DNA from: 54-19 sp038210655
GTDB lineage: Bacteria; Chloroflexota; Chloroflexia; Chloroheliales; Chloroheliaceae
NCBI GenBank assembly: GCA_038210655.1
Contig: JBBQWM010000005.1
Location: forward strand, 141,491-205,490
DNA: 64,000 nucleotides
Reading direction: 5' to 3'
Shown here piece after piece: positions 40,608 to 48,536 of the stretch. The translations under genes and the position numbers were made by a program. A model generated the notes under the pieces. It was not told where the DNA came from. It did no database searches and was given only the letters and a program-made list of their open reading frames with translations. Position 1 is the stretch's first letter. Every line of letters begins with the position of its first letter.

Positions 40608-42404
40608 ATGAAAGATAACATATTTTTGATCGGGTTTAGCGGTACGGGCAAGACCAGTGTAGGCAAGGTTTTGGCTCGACGGCTTGGTTTTGAGTATATC
40701 GATACCGATTTGCAGATGGAAAGTGATACGGGTCGAACCGTCCCCGAAATGTTCGCGCAGGACGGCGAGGCCGCTTTCCGCGAATTGGAACGGGCTACTA
40801 TTGAGAAAGTCTGTGAGAGTAATTTCCAGGTGGTCGCGACCGGCGGCGGGGCTATTTTGTTGAAGCAAAACCGGGGTGAGATGACCTCGAATGGCTATAT
40901 TTTCTGTCTGGAAGCCCGACCTGAAACGATCTATGTTCGGTTACTTTTGGATAGCGGAGTAGAGCGGCCTTTGCTGGCGGGGGGCGATCCTTTTGAGCGG
41001 ATTAATCAGCTTAAGGCCGACCGCGCCCCTTTCTATGCCGAGGCCGATTGGACGTTGCATACCGACTTCTTATCGGTCGAGGAAATTGCCGGGGAGATCG
41101 AACGAGTCTTGCCCTTTGTGCAACGGCGCAGCGATAAGCAGCGCGGCGGCCCTGGCAGTCCGGCTACGCCCGGTTCTCCGCACGCGGCAAAGTCGAGCGG
41201 CGTATTCCACCGGGGCATCAGCATTGGGACGGTCGAAACAGCGGCGGAAAAAGCCGCTTCGCCCGGCAAAGACCTAGTGGTAAAGACCAGCCAGGGTAGC
41301 TATCCGATTTTGTTCGGCGAGGGTTTGTTGGCCCGCCTGGGCGAAGTATTACGCGAGTACGTGCCGGAGAGCGCGGGGCGGGCCGCTTTTATCATCAGTG
41401 ACGAACAGGTCGGGCCGCTTTACGGTTCGCAAGTCCAGGCCAATTTGGAAGCTGCCGGGTATCGGCCTGCTTTACGGCTGGTCGGGGCGGGCGAGGAATC
41501 AAAGTCGCTGGCGCAGGCACAGGCTCTTTTTGATTGGCTGGCCGAAAGCCGGGCCGAACGCAAGGATATTATCATTGCGCTGGGCGGTGGAGTAGTGGGC
41601 GATTTGGCCGGGTTCGTGGCGGCAAGTTGGTTGCGCGGCTTGCCCCTGGTGCAAATCCCAACCACTTTGCTGGCGATGGTCGATAGCAGTGTTGGCGGCA
41701 AGACCGGGGTAAACCACCCACGCGGCAAGAATTTGATCGGGGCGTTTTATCCGGCCAGCGCGGTAGTAGCCGACGTGTTGACCCTGACCAGTCTGCCAGA
41801 ACGCGCCCGGCGGTCGGGTTGGGCCGAGGTGGTCAAGCACGCCGTCATTCCGGGGGTGGGTGACGCGCAAGCCGCCCTGGTGCGGTTCGAGCGTTTGGAA
41901 AAGAGCGTCCACGCCCTTAACGCGGGCGATATGGGAGTGACTGCCGCGATCTTGCGCGAGTCGGTGGCGGTCAAAGCCGGGGTAGTCGAGCAGGACGAGC
42001 GCGAAAGTGGCCTGCGGATGACCCTGAATTATGGGCATACCTACGCGCACGGGCTGGAAGCGGCGGGCGGTTATCATCAGCTTATGCACGGGGAGGCGGT
42101 TGCTATCGGGCTACAAGGGGCGGCCCGATTATCGGAACGGTTGGGTTTATGTTCGGCGGAGTTCGTGGCTCGTCAGAAAGCTCTTTTGGAGGCTTTTGGA
42201 TTGCCGACCTCGGCCCACAGCTTTGGTTTCGACCGGGCGAGCGTACTTGCCAGCATGAAGCTCGACAAGAAGGTCGATAGCGGTGCGATCCGTTGGATTT
42301 TGCCGCTCGGTATCGGTCGGCTCGAAATCCGCCGCGATGTGCCAAACGAACTGGTGCTGGAAGTGCTGGACGAGCTTTTGGCGGCGGGCAATCAAGTGAG
42401 CTAA
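40608..42404 (+). CDS. aroKB: Fused shikimate kinase - 3-dehydroquinate synthase
   Basis: This 598-residue bifunctional enzyme acts in chorismate synthesis. The shikimate kinase part (residues about 1-170) has FLIGFSGTGKTSVGKVLARRL, DTDLQ and ATGGGAILL. A linker of about 45 residues rich in Gly, Pro and Ser (RGGPGSPATPGSPHA) follows. The 3-dehydroquinate synthase part has ISDEQVGPLYG, ALGGGVVGDLAGFVAASWLRG, PTTLLAMVDSSVGGKTGVNHP and LNYGHTYAHGLE with zinc ligands. ATG 40608 is chosen because GAGAGGTGAG lies before it. The kinase and synthase catalyse the fifth and second steps. The 3' end overlaps the convergent Mrp gene by four bases. Confidence 0.95.
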   Translation: MKDNIFLIGFSGTGKTSVGKVLARRLGFEYIDTDLQMESDTGRTVPEMFAQDGEAAFRELERATIEKVCESNFQVVATGGGAILLKQNRGEMTSNGYIFCLEARPETIYVRLLLDSGVERPLLAGGDPFERINQLKADRAPFYAEADWTLHTDFLSVEEIAGEIERVLPFVQRRSDKQRGGPGSPATPGSPHAAKSSGVFHRGISIGTVETAAEKAASPGKDLVVKTSQGSYPILFGEGLLARLGEVLREYVPESAGRAAFIISDEQVGPLYGSQVQANLEAAGYRPALRLVGAGEESKSLAQAQALFDWLAESRAERKDIIIALGGGVVGDLAGFVAASWLRGLPLVQIPTTLLAMVDSSVGGKTGVNHPRGKNLIGAFYPASAVVADVLTLTSLPERARRSGWAEVVKHAVIPGVGDAQAALVRFERLEKSVHALNAGDMGVTAAILRESVAVKAGVVEQDERESGLRMTLNYGHTYAHGLEAAGGYHQLMHGEAVAIGLQGAARLSERLGLCSAEFVARQKALLEAFGLPTSAHSFGFDRASVLASMKLDKKVDSGAIRWILPLGIGRLEIRRDVPNELVLEVLDELLAAGNQVS

Positions 42405-43462
42405 CTCAGGTTGATCGTCAGGCTGCGATGTTGCATGCGTTCGCGGGCCGCAATCAAGAAATTGCCTGCCAATGCGTCGATCTCAATCGAGTTGTATTGC
42501 TCGACCTGCCCGTTGTCGATCAATTCGGCGGCGTGCGGGTCAAGCGGCATCCGGCCCAAAACCGGCGCGTCGGCAGCCAGCGCAAGCTCTTCGGCCCGAC
42601 TTGGCCCAAACAGGTTGATCTTTTTGCCGCTTTCGGGCAACACGAACCAACTCATATTCTCGGCTACCCCTATAATAGGAGTGTGCATCTTTTCAGCCAA
42701 CCGAATCGCTTTCTTGACGATGCTGGTTGCCAGCAGTTGCGGGGATGAGACCAACACGATCCCATTGGTCGGTAGGCTTTGCATGACGGTCAGAGGCGCG
42801 TCGCTCGTGCCGGGTGGCAAGTCTACCAGCAAATAATCCAATTCGCCCCATAGCGTGCTGTTATAGAAATCTTTTATCATTTTGCTGATAAGCGGCCCGC
42901 GCCAGATTATCGCCTCATCCTCGTTTGGCACAAAGAAAAGCGACGAAATCACTTTGATACCCTGGGCGCTGATAACCGGGATGATCTTGCCGCCTTCGGC
43001 TTGGGCCGGACGCGCGGTAATCCCAAAGGTGCGCGGGATGCTCGGCCCGGTGATGTCGGCATCCAATATCCCGACCCGAAACCCCATCCGGTTCAAACCT
43101 ATCGCCAAAACGCTGGTCACAAAGGATTTACCTACGCCGCCCTTGCCGCTAACAATTGCGATAATATTCTTGATCCGCCCGGTGGTAGTATCGTCCGCGC
43201 CGGAAGCCGCCGCCTCCAAACCGCCGGTCTTGACTGCCGGGAAAAGTTCCGGCTGAACCAGCACTAGATTTAGATCGGACAGCAACGGCTCGACCTCAAT
43301 TTTATGGGCTTTCGCGCCCTTTTCGACCGTATCAAGGGCCGCAATCGAGCAGGTCACACAGCCCAGGCCGTGCTTGGCGAAAACGCGCACCGTGTCGGGG
43401 TAGCTATCGACAATCGTCTTTATTACCATTTCCGGCCTGATCGTCAGGCTTTCTTCACTCAT
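42401..43462 (-). CDS. mrp: Mrp/NBP35 family ATPase with N-terminal DUF1858 domain
   Basis: This 353-residue ATPase is of the Mrp/ApbC type, which handles iron-sulfur clusters. Residues 1-65 form a DUF1858-like domain with CVTCSIAALDTVEKGAKAHKI. A linker follows, then the P-loop GKGGVGKS (near 106), GILDADITGPSIPRTFG and VDLPPGTSDAPLTV. The usual C-terminal cluster-binding CxxC after ENMSWFV is absent, since the text is LPESGKK. The only close Cys pair is CVTC in the N-terminal domain. It may therefore use that domain for the cluster, or have another role. Confidence 0.88.
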   Translation of the reverse strand: MSEESLTIRPEMVIKTIVDSYPDTVRVFAKHGLGCVTCSIAALDTVEKGAKAHKIEVEPLLSDLNLVLVQPELFPAVKTGGLEAAASGADDTTTGRIKNIIAIVSGKGGVGKSFVTSVLAIGLNRMGFRVGILDADITGPSIPRTFGITARPAQAEGGKIIPVISAQGIKVISSLFFVPNEDEAIIWRGPLISKMIKDFYNSTLWGELDYLLVDLPPGTSDAPLTVMQSLPTNGIVLVSSPQLLATSIVKKAIRLAEKMHTPIIGVAENMSWFVLPESGKKINLFGPSRAEELALAADAPVLGRMPLDPHAAELIDNGQVEQYNSIEIDALAGNFLIAARERMQHRSLTINLS

Positions 43463-43512
43463 TTATATTTTCTTCTCTCTTTGCAAGCAGTCTTTTATTA
43501 AAAGGCGCAACC

Positions 43513-43653
43513 TATAGCAAAATGCACAGATATAGAACCCTTGTAGGAGCGAGCTTCTGCTCGCGATTGAACACCCAGCCGCATCTTCCATCGCGAGCAG
43601 AAGCTCGCTCCTACAGATAATCGTCTAGCTCAATTGCTTTGTATTCTGCTGTA
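43513..43653. mobile_element. Miniature element A4 (141 bp, T1 ends, core K1)
   Basis: The ends are TATAGCAAAATGCA and the inverted TTGTATTCTGCTGTA. The core GTAGGAGCGAGCTTCTGCTC is inverted at 43590-43616. Same size as A1 and well preserved. Confidence 0.85.
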
Positions 43654-43768
43654 ATTATAGCATTATCAGGCTGACCCAAGTAGGACAAAAGTCGCCCTTA
43701 GCCAGGAGAAGAATTAAGTTCCCGTTTTTTGGTTAATACTATTCGCCTCTTTAGCAAGTTATTAGCTT

Positions 43769-45208
43769 TTATGAAGTTGGGGAAAGGGTTTTGGAACCGA
43801 TTTTGACCTGGGCGACCGCCAGGGCTATGAAGAGCCACAGGAGGGCCGCCATGTGGCTAAATTCGATGTTGAAAAAATAGTGGTCTAGCACGCCGACGGC
43901 TAAGGCTCCGACTACCCCACCGCTCAACCCCAGCAGATTGGCTTTTTGCTTTTCGTCCGACAGATGGCTAAAATTGGAAATGATATAGACGAAGAACAAG
44001 ATCATCACCAGTATAAAAGCCGCCAGCCCGATCAGCCCCATTCGTTCTCCCAACGTTAGATAGATGCTCGAAACGCCCGCCTGCAAATCGGGGTCGGGGG
44101 CCGGGCCAAAGCCGATCCCGAACCAGGGATAGCGACCGATAATGTCCAGCGCGTTTTGATATTCAGCCAGCCTTAGTTTGGTAGCCGGGTCTTCCAGGGC
44201 GAAACCCGCCGCAAACCGCGCTCCTAACGAGGTATTGGGCAAGATCGCCAGCCCAACCGCCACAAACGGCAGCGCATAGACCCAGATGCGCCGATACTTG
44301 AAGCTGGCGAATAAGGCGACCACAACCAACCCTAACTGCGCTCCCCGTCCGTAAGTCAGCCCTAGCGAGACGCACGGGCCGATCAGCATCAAGAGCAACA
44401 GCCAGCGTCGGAAAAGCGGTCGAGGCGAGAGAAATTGGGTCAGCAGCAGGGCGATAATCACCACCAGCATTCCGCCGTAGGAATTTGGATCGACCGAAGT
44501 GCCGGTCGCACGTTGGGCCAGGGTCGGATCGTCCTCGTTGAAGCGCAAAATACGACCCTCGGTCGGATACCCTAATCGGCCCAGCCCGACCAGGATTTGC
44601 TCCTGCAAAGGGCGACTGAGCAGATAAAGGCCCGTCCCGATGTAGCCCGCCAGCGCCCCGGTCAGCATAATCGTCTGTAGCAAGCGGTCAAGCACTTTTT
44701 GGGTGCGAACGATGTTGATGATTGGAAAGAAGGCCAGAATTGCCAGGATGAGTTTGAAGTAATTGTGCAGCACATCGTTAGTGGCGGTCTGCCCACCCAG
44801 GATACAGGCGAACAGGCTTAACCCCACCAGCAGCAAGATCGCCCAATCGAACGGCCCGGCTACAATGCCATCCTCGCGGCCTCTGGCAACCGCCATGCGT
44901 AGCAACCAGACCGCAAATAGGGCCAGCAAGGTCGCTTCCAGGAGCGTAAAGGTCAAAACTCCGGCCTTGACCGGGATCACTCCGAAGGGTAGCAAGGTGC
45001 AAATCGTAATCGCTGTGCCGAGCGTGAACATCGGTCGGGCCAGCATCAAGCCGCCTACGACCAGCCCTGCCAGCGCCCCAAATCCAATTAAGGGGTTTGG
45101 CAACGCGACTGCTGCCAGCCCTGCCATAGCCCCCAGCAAGACCGCTAATAAGGCCAGCCCGATCTGATCGGGCCAGCCTTCTGGCAAGCGGGGGATTTGG
45201 ATTTTCAC
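43769..45208 (-). CDS. O-antigen ligase / Wzy-like membrane protein
   Basis: This 479-residue polytopic protein has about twelve hydrophobic helices and a larger extracytoplasmic loop with RATGTSVDPNSYGGMLVVII and YPWFGIGFGPAPDPD. This is the pattern of the O-antigen ligase (WaaL/Wzy-C) family, which joins or polymerises polysaccharides on lipid carriers. The start is a GTG at 45208 read as KIQIPRLPEGWPDQ. It neighbours the PIG-V-like enzyme on the same strand, separated by a composite repeat, so both may serve envelope glycans. Confidence 0.85.
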   Translation of the reverse strand: MKIQIPRLPEGWPDQIGLALLAVLLGAMAGLAAVALPNPLIGFGALAGLVVGGLMLARPMFTLGTAITICTLLPFGVIPVKAGVLTFTLLEATLLALFAVWLLRMAVARGREDGIVAGPFDWAILLLVGLSLFACILGGQTATNDVLHNYFKLILAILAFFPIINIVRTQKVLDRLLQTIMLTGALAGYIGTGLYLLSRPLQEQILVGLGRLGYPTEGRILRFNEDDPTLAQRATGTSVDPNSYGGMLVVIIALLLTQFLSPRPLFRRWLLLLMLIGPCVSLGLTYGRGAQLGLVVVALFASFKYRRIWVYALPFVAVGLAILPNTSLGARFAAGFALEDPATKLRLAEYQNALDIIGRYPWFGIGFGPAPDPDLQAGVSSIYLTLGERMGLIGLAAFILVMILFFVYIISNFSHLSDEKQKANLLGLSGGVVGALAVGVLDHYFFNIEFSHMAALLWLFIALAVAQVKIGSKTLSPTS

Positions 45209-45278
45209 CTTATCAGGTGCAGGCGATTTTAGATTTTGGATTATAGTCTTTTCTCCATTGAGAAGAGCTAAAAGAGCT

Positions 45279-45411
45279 TAGAACCGATCCCAGTAGGGGC
45301 GATCTTTATGGTCGCCCGGTGTGTTCCGAACCGGGCGACCATAAAGGTCGCCCCTACAATCCGATTTTGGGTAGGGGCGACCCTGTGTGGTCGCCCGACC
45401 TGAGCAGTGAC
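45279..45411. mobile_element. Composite element: two core-K2 palindromes, one T2 end
   Basis: The left part is GTAGGGGCGATCTTTATGG inverted at about 45337-45358. A second half-core GTAGGGGCGACCCTGTGTGG follows at 45371. The right end TGAGCAGTGAC is a decayed T2 end. AAAGAGCT lies on both sides (45271-45278 and 45412-45419) and may be a target duplication. It looks like one element joined to another. Confidence 0.6.
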
Positions 45412-45423
45412 AAAGAGCTTATT

Positions 45424-46812
45424 TTAACCGGCCCACATCCAAAAGATAAAAAGAGTGGCCCAGATTGCTTGCATCCCGGCCCCGAATTTGAGCAAGGAGC
45501 GGGGCGCAATCTGTCCTGCCAGTATAAAGGCCGGGAAGATGGTTAGCAAGTAGCGGTTCATACTCATCCAGAAAAAGCCGTCGGTTCCCTCGCGGGTCAA
45601 AAAGACCGCCAGACTTAAAATGCTGTAGAGCAGATAGGCCATCGGCAGTTTCTTTTGCGCCCAAATAATCGTCAGACAGATAAAGACTACCAGTAGGATA
45701 AAATCGACCGCATTGTAGAACAGGTTACGGGTTTGGGTTGGGTCGAAAAATCCAAACATTCCGCCAAAGAACGACTCCCAGGGCAGGGCGAACTTGATAT
45801 GCCAGACCACTTGCAAATGGTTGTTAAAATTATAGTCGCCCAAAATCAGATAGACATAGAGCATGTAAAGGGCGATAGTACTGGGCGCAAAGGCCAGCGC
45901 CAGCCCGTTACGGTCGATCTTGCGCCAGTTGAAGCCGCGTTGTTGCATGTACATGTAGGCCAACGGCAGCATCAGGATTGCGCCCTGGAGCCGCGTGATC
46001 GAAGCCAGCCCGACCAGTAGCGCCACCAACAGCCAGCGTTGTTTTTCGCCATAATAAAATGCCGCCAATACTAGCGCCAGATAAAGCGACTCGGTGTAGC
46101 TTGCCACCAGGAAGAAAGCGGTCGGGAAGGTTGCCAGAAACAAGATCGACCGCCGCGCATTCTCGACATTGAATAGCAAGTTGGTTAAGCGGTACATGTA
46201 GACCAGCGCAAAGATGTAAGCCAAATTCGAGATTACCTGAGCCGCCAGCATATATTGATCGAGTAGCACCCGACCCAAAACGCCGACCGACAGGGGATAA
46301 AGCGGCGGATAGTTGGTCGTGCCGTTGCCGACCGAATAGCCAAAATGGGCGATTTGCAAATACCAGTTGGTATCCCAGCGCTGCCAGGGGCCGAGCAAGA
46401 AGAAAGATGGCCCCCAATGGCGTGGGTCTATATCGCGCAGAAGACCGGCCCCCAGGGGCGGGTCAATCGGGGCAAGCGGGGCGAACACAGTACCCAGGGC
46501 GAATAAAAGCAGACGATGAGCCGTAAAAATTGTAAGAGCGAAGACTATCGCGGGGTCGGCCATCAGCTTGGCCCAGGCTGCGCTGGCCCAGGCCCGCCAA
46601 CCCCAATCGGGCGCGACAATCACTTCGCCCGCGTCCGCCGACCCGCCGCCGTAGGAGACCAGCCGAGTGCTGGGAGCGGAACGAACGGCGCTCAAGCTCG
46701 GATTGAAAGAAGCGGTTTGAGACGGTTTAGAAGAGCGTGGAGTGCTAGTGTTAGAAGTACCAGAAGTCCCCGCAGGTTCTTTGCCGCTTAACTGTGTATC
46801 CCTGTCAAGCAT
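45424..46812 (-). CDS. PIG-V-like mannosyltransferase (GT-C fold)
   Basis: This membrane enzyme of about 462 residues has RWDTNWYLQIAHFGY and NYPPLYPLSVGVLGR, and the later FPTAFFLVASYTESLYLALVLA. These match the PIG-V/GT76 mannosyltransferases that use dolichyl- or polyprenyl-phosphate mannose. The N-terminal 85 residues are cytoplasmic and low complexity (TSGTSNTSTPRSSKP). About ten transmembrane helices follow. GAGGGATTT lies before the ATG. The acceptor in this bacterium is unknown. Confidence 0.88.
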   Translation of the reverse strand: MLDRDTQLSGKEPAGTSGTSNTSTPRSSKPSQTASFNPSLSAVRSAPSTRLVSYGGGSADAGEVIVAPDWGWRAWASAAWAKLMADPAIVFALTIFTAHRLLLFALGTVFAPLAPIDPPLGAGLLRDIDPRHWGPSFFLLGPWQRWDTNWYLQIAHFGYSVGNGTTNYPPLYPLSVGVLGRVLLDQYMLAAQVISNLAYIFALVYMYRLTNLLFNVENARRSILFLATFPTAFFLVASYTESLYLALVLAAFYYGEKQRWLLVALLVGLASITRLQGAILMLPLAYMYMQQRGFNWRKIDRNGLALAFAPSTIALYMLYVYLILGDYNFNNHLQVVWHIKFALPWESFFGGMFGFFDPTQTRNLFYNAVDFILLVVFICLTIIWAQKKLPMAYLLYSILSLAVFLTREGTDGFFWMSMNRYLLTIFPAFILAGQIAPRSLLKFGAGMQAIWATLFIFWMWAG

Positions 46813-47148
46813 TAAATCCCTCGTTGTCGTTTTCCAACCTAATGACCAATGAAAGGGAGAGCCGTTCCATCTCTTCCCTTTGTAAGACGCGAACTACCCG
46901 GACTTTGTTTCAAGTCTGCCGGGGTCCCTCAGAACCCATTTCCATTCTGCCCGGCTAATTTACAACAATTTTCAGGCCACTATTTTCGGCCCTGTAAGAC
47001 CTTGCTCTGCCACTGTAAGACCTTGCTCTGCCAATGGATGTTCCCCTTCATCCCTCATCCCTTTATTTTCAACCCTATCTGTGTTCATCCGTCCCATCCG
47101 TGTTCATCTGTGTTACACGTACCTTAATAAACGCTAAATCGGACAACT
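46813..47148. repeat. Spacer with a 21-bp tandem duplication
   Basis: CTGTAAGACCTTGCTCTGCC(A) occurs twice in a row at about 46994-47035. The following GTGTTCATCCG / GTGTTCATCTGTG text is a generic repeat. No gene is supported. An open plus-strand frame here has no ribosome site or known domain. Confidence 0.65.
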
Positions 47149-48102
47149 TTACCCGAACAGGGCTTTTTTGATACTGGTTCGCTCGGTTTCATCAAAAGAC
47201 GGTAGATCAGAGACGGCAAAATTTTCTCTAGCTTGTTGGGCAGTCTTCATGCCAACCAGCATCGTGGAGACCGCCGGTTCATCCAGGACGAAACGCAGAG
47301 CGGCCTGGGTCAGACTACGACCCGGCTTTTCCAAAAAGCGCAAGGTTTCGGCCAGTCTGATTTTGTGTGAGCGGTAGTTATTGGGCCAACTGGCCCGAAT
47401 ATCGCCCGGTTCGTATTTGGTGTCAAGCTTCTGCTTGCCAGTCAAGAAGCCGTTTGCCAGCGGTTCACGGGCGATCAGACCGATATTCTGATCGTGCATC
47501 AGGGGGAAAAGTTCTTCCGCCGGGTTTTCGCTTTGTAATGTCGAGAAGAAGTTATAGACGATCTGGATCGTGTCGGGCTTGCCGGTTTTGAGGCAAGTTA
47601 TGCCCTCGGCTACGCTGTGAACCGACACCCCATAAGCCCGAATCTTCCCGGTAGCTTTTAACTTGTCCAGCGCCTCAAAAGCCCGCCCATCGGTAATAAT
47701 CGGGCGAGAGGGGTTATGCAACTGGTAAAGATCGATGTACTCCCGGCCCAACCGTTTCAGGCTGGTCTCGATAGCATTGGTAATGTGCTGGGCGGAAAAA
47801 TCCATCACAGTCTGGCCGCTTGTAAAGTTACCGCCAACTTTGGTAGCAATAAAAACATCGTTCAAGCGCCCGGCTTGCTGTAGGCCGCGCCCCAACACTT
47901 CTTCGCTATGCCCATAACCGTAAACGTCGGCGGTATCGAAAAAGTTGCAGCCCAACTCGCAAGCGGTCCTTATCGCTTCGATAGAGTCGGTATCGCTGGT
48001 CGAGCCATAGCTGTTGCCGTGTTGATTGCCCCCAATGGCCCAGGAGCCAAAACTGATTTCGGATACCTTCAGGCCGGTACGCCCCAACGTTCTATATTTC
48101 AT
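47149..48102 (-). CDS. Aldo/keto reductase
   Basis: This 317-residue AKR has tetrad residues in FFDTADVYGYGHSEEVLG (Asp, Tyr), VFIATKVGG (Lys) and IDLYQLHNPS (His). STMLVGMKTAQQ near the C-terminus completes the cofactor site. It is distinct from the AKR at 37643 and more like the YajO/PdxI-type group. GAGGGAGAGAG directly precedes the ATG. Its physiological substrate cannot be read from the sequence. Confidence 0.92.
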   Translation of the reverse strand: MKYRTLGRTGLKVSEISFGSWAIGGNQHGNSYGSTSDTDSIEAIRTACELGCNFFDTADVYGYGHSEEVLGRGLQQAGRLNDVFIATKVGGNFTSGQTVMDFSAQHITNAIETSLKRLGREYIDLYQLHNPSRPIITDGRAFEALDKLKATGKIRAYGVSVHSVAEGITCLKTGKPDTIQIVYNFFSTLQSENPAEELFPLMHDQNIGLIAREPLANGFLTGKQKLDTKYEPGDIRASWPNNYRSHKIRLAETLRFLEKPGRSLTQAALRFVLDEPAVSTMLVGMKTAQQARENFAVSDLPSFDETERTSIKKALFG

Positions 48103-48421
48103 CTCTCTCCCTCACGCTTTAATAGACTCTCCACTATGTGATCCTACATGCAAGTCATATTATAGCGCGTAACGCGCCAGCTTGAAAGTTGCCCTTATTT
48201 TCCTCGTCTGGCAACTTATCTTACCATAGCCTTGCCGCCCTCACTATAGGGCTTTAGCCTAATCTGAATCACCCAAAATAACTACCACCATCCAGACGCA
48301 GAGAACGCAGAGAAAGCTAAAATTAGTAATTACCCAGCCAATGTCACCCAGGGCCGTTTGGATTGTTTGAACCCGTGCAAAAATCTGATACTTACCTCAC
48401 AAAAACACAAAAACCTCTACT
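48103..48421. other. Divergent spacer with repeat remnants
   Basis: No gene is supported. The GCAGAGAACGCAGAGAAAGC text near 48300 is a generic repeat, and GTAATTACCCA near 48327 resembles a T2 end. GAACCCGTGCAAAAATCTGA near 48371 matches the right end of element E. Confidence 0.45.
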
Positions 48422-48457
48422 TTGCTATCTTTCACAGATAGTGTAAAATAGCACTAT
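48422..48457 (+). promoter_or_regulatory. Promoter with two palindromes for the acyl-CoA ligase gene
   Basis: TTGCTA, a 16-base spacer and TAAAAT form a plausible promoter. CTATCT-TTCAC-AGATAG lies between the boxes. ATAGTG-TAAAATAG-CACTAT spans the -10 box. Two palindromes over a promoter suggest repressor control, perhaps by a TetR/FadR-like fatty-acid sensor. That part is inference. Confidence 0.45.
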
Positions 48458-48536
48458 TACGCCTATGGCTATTTTGCGGCGAAGTTCTCTGGTTTCGTGG
48501 TGTGAACACAAATAAAAAGAGGAAAGGACAAAGACA

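Noticed and set aside
46849..47127. Open frame of 92 codons on the plus strand
   Set aside because: It spans a tandem duplication and generic repeat text, with no ribosome site.
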